Assembly (NCBI GenBank): GCA_013203725.1
Contig: JABMPK010000057.1
Coordinates: 1-9,814 of the forward strand
Direction of reading: 5' to 3'
DNA: 9,814 nucleotides
DNA from: Candidatus Uhrbacteria bacterium
GTDB taxonomy: Bacteria > Patescibacteriota > Patescibacteriia > UBA9934 > UBA11717
Part shown: positions 1 to 4,548 of the stretch, piece by piece
Position numbering within the stretch: the stretch's first letter is position 1
How the letters are laid out: each line of letters opens with the position of its first letter
Notes under the pieces: model-generated
What the model saw: only the letters and a program-made list of their open reading frames with translations
Told to the model about the DNA's origin: nothing
Databases searched by the model: none
Translations under genes and position numbers: made by a program

Positions 1-40
1 CCTTGCTAAGGAGGGGTGGCCGAAGGCCGGGGAGGTGGTG
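1..40. repeat. GC-rich intergenic repeat next to the DUF559 gene (left end cut by window)
   Basis: The first 40 bases are very different in composition from the AT-rich gene that follows. They contain two tiny hairpins: CCTT-gct-AAGG at 1-11 and GGCC-gaa-GGCC at 19-29, followed by a GGGGAGGTGGT run. From memory, closely similar GC-rich segments (AAGGAGGGGTGGCCGAAGGCC type) occur beside DUF559-family genes in unrelated bacteria; this is recollection, not a search. The element may be a remnant of a mobile or co-mobilised unit. Its left boundary is outside the window. Confidence 0.5.
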
Positions 41-74
41 GTCTCCGACATTGGTAAGTGTTAGCTACCCCAAG

Positions 75-431
75 CTAGAGTCTAGAAGCCTTATAAATAT
101 CTCTAAGGACACTATCTATATTTCTGCAAACATCCTCATTACTGAAACGTAAAAAGACAATACCTAATGCCTCTATCCTGCACTGCCTATCTTGGTCATA
201 TCTTCTGATTGATCGGGAAACATTGTGATACTCTCCGTCAATCTCAATAACGATTCTCTTGCCTGCACAATAGAAGTCAACCACATACTTACCTATTCCG
301 TACTGGCGGCGAAATCTGAGACCATGAAAACGCTTAGCTCGTAAGCGCTGCCACATCAAATGTTCTGTATATGTCTGGTTTACTTTAAGTAGTCTTCGTT
401 CACAGAGATTTGTGGATTCATTATATTTCAT
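75..431 (-). CDS. DUF559 (Vsr/PD-(D/E)xK-like) endonuclease-domain protein
   Basis: This 118-residue protein matches the DUF559 family over nearly its whole length. The family signature is visible: a W-x-R-L-R element at about residues 27-31, GLRFRRQ at 37-43, V-DFYC around Asp52, and V-I-E-I-D-G around Glu63/Asp65, with EALG and V-F-L-R-F near 88-96. DUF559 folds like very-short-patch-repair and restriction endonucleases; Asp52 and Glu63/Asp65 are the likely metal-binding core (family knowledge). No substrate is established. It starts 3 bases after the comM stop, so translation is probably coupled; AGGGAG lies about 13 bases upstream of the ATG, inside the end of comM. By eye it is more AT-rich than comM, and a GC-rich repeat lies immediately downstream. 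Both are consistent with acquisition, but neither proves it. Confidence 0.85.
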   Translation of the reverse strand: MKYNESTNLCERRLLKVNQTYTEHLMWQRLRAKRFHGLRFRRQYGIGKYVVDFYCAGKRIVIEIDGEYHNVSRSIRRYDQDRQCRIEALGIVFLRFSNEDVCRNIDSVLRDIYKASRL

Positions 432-434
432 ACA

Positions 435-1946
435 CTACCCCCGCTCCCTAAACTGCAACGCCTCGCTCACATGCTCCAACTGTATCTCGCTCACCCCAGC
501 TAAATCCGCAATAGTGCGCGAGACCTTTATAATTCTGATATACGCTCGCGCCGACAAGTGAAGTGACCTTGCTGCTGTTGTCAGCACTTGGTCCGCACCC
601 TTTTCCATGGGGCAGTAGTCCTTTACGTCTTGCGCGCGCATGTCGGTGTTGCTTACAAGGCCAGTGCCGGCGAATCTTGCTGTCTGGATATCGCGCGCGG
701 CCTGTACGCGTGCTCGTATTCCTGACGAGAGTTCGCCTTCGTCGACAGCGGTCAGTTTCTCTACGTCGATCTTGGGCACCTCGAGGTGCAGGTCGATGCG
801 GTCGAGCAATGGACCAGACAACTTCTTTTGATATTTGATGATCTGACCATGTGTGCAAACGCATTGGTGGAAAGGGTCGCTCGCAAAACCGCACGGGCAC
901 GGGTTCATTGCGGCCACAAGCATAAACTTTGCCGGGAACTCTGCGGTCCCGGCTGCTCGTGACACTGTTATTGTTCCATCTTCGAGTGGCTGGCGAAGAT
1001 TTTCCAATGCGTTCTTTTTAAACTCCGGGAATTCGTCTAAAAACAATACGCCACGATGCGCCATACTGATTTGACCCGGCCTAGGACTAGACCCGCCACC
1101 GATTAACGCAACTCCTGACGTTGTGTGGTGCGGCGACTGGAACGGTCGTTCGTTCACGAGTGATTTTCCTTTAAGCTTGCCGGCTATTGAGTGGATGCGC
1201 GTAATGTCGAGCGCTTCTGCTAGTGTGAGGTCTGGCAGGATCGTAGGAAGCGTTCGAGCGAGCATTGTCTTACCAGATCCGGGCGGTCCCGAAAGCAGGA
1301 TGTTGTGCTGACCAGCCGCAGCGATCTCGAGTGCGCGTTTTGCACGCTCCTGCCCTTTTATGTAGATCATGTCGTGAGTTGATGATACCGATGGTCTGAA
1401 ATCAACGATGGTAACTGGCGTTGGTTCGATCACGAGCGTTCCTTCGATGTGCGCTGCCAACGCCTTGAGGTGGCCGACTCCGATAATGTTGATTCCTGCA
1501 ACAAGCGCAGCCTCCTTTTCGTTTTCTTTTGGGACAATCAACGTGTCTATTCCCTGTTCGACTGCGGCGAGCGCGATCGGAAGCACTCCGTCGACGTGGC
1601 GGATGACGCCGTCGAGCCCGAGCTCTCCTACGACGAGTGCGTTGTCGAGTTTATGGTCTGTGAAATGTCCCTGCGCGTACAGCAAGCCTATCGCGATCGG
1701 TAAATCGTAAGATGGACCTTGCTTCTTAAGGCTGGCGGGTGCGAGGTTGACTGTGATTCGGTATCGCGGGAATGGTAGGCCGCTGTTTTTAATTGCCGAC
1801 TCAACTCTGCCACATGCTTCCGACACTGCGCGGTCTGGTAGTCCTACGATGTTGAACTTCTTTAAGCCAAACGATATGTCGACCTCGACCGACACAGGCT
1901 CTACGTTTAAACCATGTACTGCTGCTGATTGAACTGTGTAGCTCAT
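435..1946 (-). CDS. comM: YifB/ComM-family Mg-chelatase-like AAA+ ATPase
   Basis: At 503 residues this is a full-length member of the YifB/ComM family. An N-terminal Lon-protease-like ChlI domain spans about residues 20-140. The AAA+ core follows, with Walker A GPPGSGKT at 220-227, the SPHHT family motif near 271-275, Walker B GVLFLDEF at 299-306 and sensor-1 Asn in AAMNPCPCG near 345-353. A cysteine cluster (CPCG near 350-353, CVC near 362-364) may bind zinc. The Mg_chelatase_C domain covers about 405-500. In naturally transformable bacteria ComM is a hexameric helicase that drives branch migration of integrating single-stranded DNA; in this organism that role is inferred from the family. 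The ATG at 1946 has GGGAG 9 bases upstream. That Shine-Dalgarno is also the 3' arm of a terminator-like hairpin, so expression from upstream lspA transcripts may be limited. The DUF559 gene follows after 3 bases. Confidence 0.96.
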   Translation of the reverse strand: MSYTVQSAAVHGLNVEPVSVEVDISFGLKKFNIVGLPDRAVSEACGRVESAIKNSGLPFPRYRITVNLAPASLKKQGPSYDLPIAIGLLYAQGHFTDHKLDNALVVGELGLDGVIRHVDGVLPIALAAVEQGIDTLIVPKENEKEAALVAGINIIGVGHLKALAAHIEGTLVIEPTPVTIVDFRPSVSSTHDMIYIKGQERAKRALEIAAAGQHNILLSGPPGSGKTMLARTLPTILPDLTLAEALDITRIHSIAGKLKGKSLVNERPFQSPHHTTSGVALIGGGSSPRPGQISMAHRGVLFLDEFPEFKKNALENLRQPLEDGTITVSRAAGTAEFPAKFMLVAAMNPCPCGFASDPFHQCVCTHGQIIKYQKKLSGPLLDRIDLHLEVPKIDVEKLTAVDEGELSSGIRARVQAARDIQTARFAGTGLVSNTDMRAQDVKDYCPMEKGADQVLTTAARSLHLSARAYIRIIKVSRTIADLAGVSEIQLEHVSEALQFRERG

Positions 1947-1949
1947 AAT

Positions 1950-1978
1950 AAAAAACTCCCAAGAATTAACATTGGGAG
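1950..1978 (-). terminator. Intrinsic terminator after lspA that overlaps the comM ribosome binding site
   Basis: On the minus strand a perfect 7-bp stem, CTCCCAA/TTGGGAG (arms 1972-1978 and 1956-1962) with a 9-base loop, is followed directly by six T (1950-1955). This is the form of an intrinsic terminator for the dksA-lspA unit. The GGGAG of the 3' arm is the only Shine-Dalgarno candidate for comM and stands 9 bases from its ATG, so one hairpin can both stop transcription and hide the start site of the next gene. Confidence 0.75.
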
Positions 1979-2002
1979 GATTTGCGAGACCGATTTAGAT
2001 CT

Positions 2003-2449
2003 CTATTTGTCTTTTGGTGCTGTGAGTAATCCTGCAACGCCGAGAATGATCATTACGTCGGCGATGTTGATTACTGATCGACCGAACAGGATGATGTAGT
2101 CGGTTGTGAATCCGTGTGCAATGCGGTCAACCAAGTTGCCACCCGCACCCATTATGAGCACGAACAGACTCGCTATCACCCACTGTTGCTTGTTCTTCCA
2201 CGCGATGTTCAGCCACCACACAAGAACGCCTAGTATCGCGAATGTCAGCAATACTATTATTGGCATTGGAATAGCAATGTTTGCAACAATGCCTTGGTTT
2301 CTATGGAGTTGCAATCCAATAATCTGCCCTAGAACAGGAATACTCCCATTGTCTGGGAGTATTTGGATTGCAATCAGTTTTGCTGCCGTGTCAGCGATCG
2401 TGAGGAGTATCGCTAGCGCGCCAACAAAAGCAGTTTGCTTTTTTGTCAT
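2003..2449 (-). CDS. lspA: Lipoprotein signal peptidase (signal peptidase II)
   Basis: LspA is the inner-membrane aspartyl protease that removes the signal peptide of diacylglyceryl-modified prolipoproteins. The 148-residue length is typical. Four hydrophobic segments are visible (about 8-28, 60-80, 90-104 and 124-142). The catalytic pair is present: Asp108 in GGNLVDR and Asp131 in NIADVMI. The first family motif (D-Q-x-x-K) is degenerate, ADTAAK with Asp20 and Lys24, and the NxG motif reads NQG at 51-53 without the usual following AAF-type residues. The ATG overlaps the stop of the dksA-like gene in an ATGA arrangement, so the two are cotranscribed and probably translationally coupled. An AGGAGG lies only one base before the ATG, too close to work in the standard way. 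A terminator hairpin follows the stop. Confidence 0.96.
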   Translation of the reverse strand: MTKKQTAFVGALAILLTIADTAAKLIAIQILPDNGSIPVLGQIIGLQLHRNQGIVANIAIPMPIIVLLTFAILGVLVWWLNIAWKNKQQWVIASLFVLIMGAGGNLVDRIAHGFTTDYIILFGRSVINIADVMIILGVAGLLTAPKDK

Positions 2450-2823
2450 GCCTCCTGGGTAAATGTTTTTTTACATTTGATGCACGATGATGAGTCTGGA
2501 CGTGCTTCTAGTCGTGCTTCTTGTATTTCTTCTTTACAGTACTTGCAGATGCCATATTCGCCTTTCTCAATACTAGCTATTGCTTTTTCTACGTCTCGTA
2601 GCGACTTCTCTAACTCGCTGACAATGCTAAGGTTTGTTCCAAATCTGTCTACCTCGTATGCATCGTCTTCGGTATCAGATCCTACGTCCGAGTATGTCGC
2701 ATTCCAATCGGATCCATCTTTTGAGCTTGCATCCTTTTTACTAATCTTGCCCAACTCAGAAATAACCTTCTCACGTTCAGCGTGAAGGCGGTCCGTCATT
2801 TTCTTTAAAAAAGTCTTTTTCAT
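2446..2823 (-). CDS. DksA/TraR-type C4 zinc-finger protein
   Basis: A 125-residue protein starting MKKTFLKK. A predicted N-terminal helical region is followed by an acidic stretch containing D-x-x-D-x-A (DTEDDA, residues 50-55), the motif found at the coiled-coil tip of DksA that inserts into the RNA polymerase secondary channel (family knowledge). A C4 zinc finger follows: C-x2-C at 93/96 and C-x2-C at 114/117, with 17 residues between the pairs. It probably modulates initiation as DksA does, though whether it acts with ppGpp cannot be told. An in-frame TTG at 2835 would add four residues, but it falls on the predicted transcription start, so the ATG at 2823, with a leader of only about a dozen bases, is preferred. 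No Shine-Dalgarno is visible. It overlaps lspA by four bases. Confidence 0.9.
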   Translation of the reverse strand: MKKTFLKKMTDRLHAEREKVISELGKISKKDASSKDGSDWNATYSDVGSDTEDDAYEVDRFGTNLSIVSELEKSLRDVEKAIASIEKGEYGICKYCKEEIQEARLEARPDSSSCIKCKKTFTQEA

Positions 2824-2842
2824 AGGCGTTTTCAATTACCAA

Positions 2843-2871
2843 ATTCTAGCAGTCGGATATCTGGTTGTCAA
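2843..2871 (-). promoter_or_regulatory. Sigma70-type promoter for the dksA-like/lspA operon
   Basis: On the minus strand TTGACA (2866-2871) is followed after exactly 17 bases by TAGAAT (2843-2848), preceded by TG-C, an extended -10. The transcription start should be near 2836. This leaves a very short leader and decides the dksA-like start in favour of ATG 2823 over TTG 2835. Confidence 0.85.
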
Positions 2872-2884
2872 GCAACAATCCTGG

Positions 2885-2952
2885 AAAAGAATAAGGACCG
2901 ACACGTGAGCTAATCCCTTGCTATATAGCTGGATTGCTGTCGTTGTCGGTCC
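2885..2952 (-). terminator. Long hairpin with T-rich tail, probable 3' end of an upstream transcript
   Basis: On the minus strand GGACCGACA (2944-2952) pairs perfectly with TGTCGGTCC (2895-2903). Inner pairing GGATT/AATCC and GCT/AGC extends the stem to a palindromic apex GCTATATAGC (2920-2929). The tail reads TTATTCTTTT. This ends just before the -35 of the dksA promoter. It is longer than a minimal terminator and could also be a functional RNA domain. Confidence 0.6.
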
Positions 2953-3286
2953 AAGAAGACCGGTTTGCAGAAGAGGTTGTGAGAACCGGGTTCAGAAGAC
3001 ATGGGTCTATCTACTAAACTCGGCTCTCTAACGACTAATGTACCGGAAGAGTCTACTCCCTCGTCACCATTCTATGGCTGACCTCGATGTTGGTGCCTTT
3101 TCTGCTTGCACTAACTTTTTGGTGAGGATCGCCCGTGGCTTTTAAAATCCCGCGATTTTTTATTTTTGTGTTCTAGTAAGTAGAACAGTAGCGAGGAGAG
3201 GTATGTAACCAAGAGCGACGTACCCAGTCGCATCTTCTTCGTTGCACACCCCCGTGGTAGGGGTTTGAAAGAACGTTGAAGGGTAC
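2885..3286 (-). ncRNA. Candidate structured non-coding RNA of about 400 nt, family unknown
   Basis: No convincing protein gene fills this stretch. A near-consensus promoter (3293-3321) points into it and a long hairpin with a T-rich tail (2885-2952) ends it, which defines a transcript of about 400 nt. Local pairing along it includes CCCC/GGGG around 3250-3263, GCGAC/GTCGC at about 3213-3229, TGTTCTA/TAGAACA at 3169-3187, CCGGTT/AACCGG around 2970-2999 and CCAT/ATGG near 3067-3077. Motifs of RNase P RNA, tmRNA, SRP RNA and tRNA were looked for and not found. A 40-codon ORF inside it (3233-3111, starting MRLGTSLLVTYL, with one hydrophobic segment and a basic tail) could be a small membrane peptide, but it lacks a properly spaced ribosome binding site. 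The promoter-terminator pair is visible; the RNA gene is inferred. Confidence 0.4.
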
Positions 3287-3292
3287 AGAGAT

Positions 3293-3321
3293 ATAATAGC
3301 ACTCTGAACACGAAATGTCAA
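3293..3321 (-). promoter_or_regulatory. Near-consensus sigma70 promoter facing an otherwise unannotated region
   Basis: Minus strand: TTGACA (3316-3321), a 17-base spacer, then TATTAT (3293-3298) preceded by TG-C, an extended -10. Predicted start is near 3286. Immediately behind the -35 lies a perfect inverted repeat, AGTGA-aacg-TCACT (3323-3336), that could be an operator, and beyond it an A/T-rich stretch to about 3370. Confidence 0.8.
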
Positions 3322-3384
3322 CAGTGAAACGTCACTAAAACTAGCGAAAAAACTTTGATGAACAATTATTGTAGTAGGCCGGCG

Positions 3385-3441
3385 TGTGGATAACCATGTT
3401 GTTATCCACATTTACCCACAGTTATCTCCAGCTTATCCACA
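3385..3441. promoter_or_regulatory. Cluster of five DnaA boxes, four helically phased
   Basis: Three perfect copies of the DnaA box TTATCCACA are present: inverted at 3385-3393, direct at 3402-3410 and direct at 3433-3441. Two degenerate direct copies lie between them: TTACCCACA at 3412-3420 (one mismatch) and TTATCTCCA at 3422-3430 (two mismatches). The four direct boxes start at 3402, 3412, 3422 and 3433, a 10-11 base step, so they face the same side of the helix. A/T-rich sequence lies to the left (3337-3370), followed by TAGTAG at 3372-3377 and a GC-rich GGCCGGCG next to the first box. This is the make-up of a replication origin or of a DnaA-regulated control region. No dnaA or dnaN is in the window. 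Confidence 0.85.
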
Positions 3442-3457
3442 AGTGGCTAACCCAGCA

Positions 3458-4534
3458 CTAACGTTCGCAAATCCTCCACCCGTCCTTGCTTCTTACAACA
3501 TACAGTGGTGCATTGGGGTTCTCTGCGAAGGTTGCGGAAAAACTGATGGCAAAGAAGTACGAGGGCTTTACTCCGCAAATCTTTGTTGTCCACGACTGCG
3601 TGGACAAGTGGCTCGCGTTAGAAAAGACCGAGTCTGTCGTGCTGAGATATCTTTGAATTGCATTCCCTTTAACTATGTCGCCAAGCAGATAAAGCGCTGT
3701 ATTGCCTTCACCGAATTTTCTGATTCCCCCGTAGTGCTCTACTTTAATATCGTTGCCAGGTACAAGCTCCTGTATTGTCACACCACCTTCAAGTACACGT
3801 TCAATTACCATAGGAAAAGCTCTTTCTAAGATCTGGCGCGCAAACAACTCTAGGTCGTTCTGGAGCCCACTGACATCGTTAAACACGAATAGTGACTCCA
3901 TATCACTGTCTATCGCCATAGAAAAGAAGTTTGTTTCGCCTAGAGCCTCTGGATACTCAATGTTCACATCATTAATATCGATGCTAGGGCATTCATCGCC
4001 ACAGTCAATATGCGCGCCATACATTGCGGTATCAGGAATAAGGCTAGCAATCAGAGCATCTTTATTGCGATCTGAGAGTTTGATGCGTGTATTGCTGCCT
4101 GTAAGTCTAGAACTCACAATCTGGCCTGAGTTCGACTGGAAGTTTACAACACCGAGTGTTCCTGGGATGAACCATCCATACGGTCGGGATCTATTTGTTA
4201 CAAAGTTAGCAATATTATCATCTGGTATCTCAACGATGCTTCCATCAGACAGCAACGCTACTGTGTTTGCAGACTTATTGATTAGAAGGTGGGCTTTTAC
4301 ACGATTTAAAAAAGGCTGCTCGTTTGCCGTATCATAGAAGCTAGCCACTGCAACTACGTTGTCTGCAAGCTGCGTTCCTGCGCCAACACTACTGGTATCA
4401 CTTGCATTTCCAGTCTTTACCCACTGCGAGCTGAAGATTAAAAAAATCATCACTACAACAAAACCAACAACAGCCCGGGCAATGGTTGGCCGGGCTGTTG
4501 TATGTGTTTTAGTTGGTATGTAGTCTTTGTACAT
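3458..4534 (-). CDS. Orphan membrane-anchored extracytoplasmic protein
   Basis: This 358-residue protein has no family I recognise. A short basic N-terminus (residues 1-20, including R15 and R20) is followed by one hydrophobic segment at about 21-37 and then a Ser/Thr/Asn/Asp-rich chain, so a single-pass or uncleaved-signal protein with the body outside the membrane is likely. Four cysteines are spread as a close pair, C-G-D-E-C (178/182), and two distal ones (320, 356). The pair flanks an acidic stretch and could be a disulfide or a metal site; this is inference. It begins 14 bases after the pnp stop. Codons 11-24 contain a 12-bp inverted repeat that looks like the pnp terminator, so either read-through is attenuated or translation starts lower, for example at Met29 (4450); that start would cut the membrane segment in half, so ATG 4534 is kept. 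The DnaA-box array begins 17 bases past its stop. Confidence 0.7.
   Translation of the reverse strand: MYKDYIPTKTHTTARPTIARAVVGFVVVMIFLIFSSQWVKTGNASDTSSVGAGTQLADNVVAVASFYDTANEQPFLNRVKAHLLINKSANTVALLSDGSIVEIPDDNIANFVTNRSRPYGWFIPGTLGVVNFQSNSGQIVSSRLTGSNTRIKLSDRNKDALIASLIPDTAMYGAHIDCGDECPSIDINDVNIEYPEALGETNFFSMAIDSDMESLFVFNDVSGLQNDLELFARQILERAFPMVIERVLEGGVTIQELVPGNDIKVEHYGGIRKFGEGNTALYLLGDIVKGNAIQRYLSTTDSVFSNASHLSTQSWTTKICGVKPSYFFAISFSATFAENPNAPLYVVRSKDGWRICER
4467..4501 (-). terminator. 12-bp inverted repeat inside the start of the orphan gene, probable pnp terminator or attenuator
   Basis: ACAACAGCCCGG (4467-4478) and CCGGGCTGTTGT (4490-4501) are perfect inverted copies separated by 11 bases. 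On the minus strand the stem is followed by TGGTTTTGTTGT, a moderately T-rich tail. The hairpin begins 47 bases past the pnp stop codon yet lies within codons 11-24 of the next ORF. Confidence 0.6.
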
Positions 4535-4548
4535 CCTACTCTGTAAGC

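Noticed and set aside
2885..3090. T-box riboswitch upstream of the dksA-like gene (minus-strand GACGAGGGAGTAG, AGAGAG and TTGGACCG look like T-box pieces)
   Set aside because: The invariant UGGNACCGCG is not present (one base short and diverged), no consistent stem I could be drawn, and the downstream genes are not tRNA- or amino-acid-related and have their own promoter after the hairpin.
3144..3167. Plus-strand terminator (AAAATC/GATTTT stem with T-rich tail)
   Set aside because: The stem is short and A/T-rich, and there is no plus-strand gene or good plus-strand promoter for it to end. It is kept as a local hairpin only.
2885..3286. RNase P RNA, tmRNA or SRP RNA
   Set aside because: The GGAAAGUCC core of RNase P, the tRNA-like ends and tag frame of tmRNA, and the conserved apical loop of SRP RNA are all missing on both strands.
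3160..3411. 83-codon minus-strand frame across the DnaA boxes and the promoter
   Set aside because: Its start lies inside the DnaA-box array and upstream of the predicted transcription start; composition and content are not protein-like.
3386..3829. 147-codon plus-strand frame over the DnaA boxes and the end of the orphan membrane protein gene
   Set aside because: Much of it is the antisense of a longer coding frame, and it begins within the DnaA-box cluster without a ribosome binding site.
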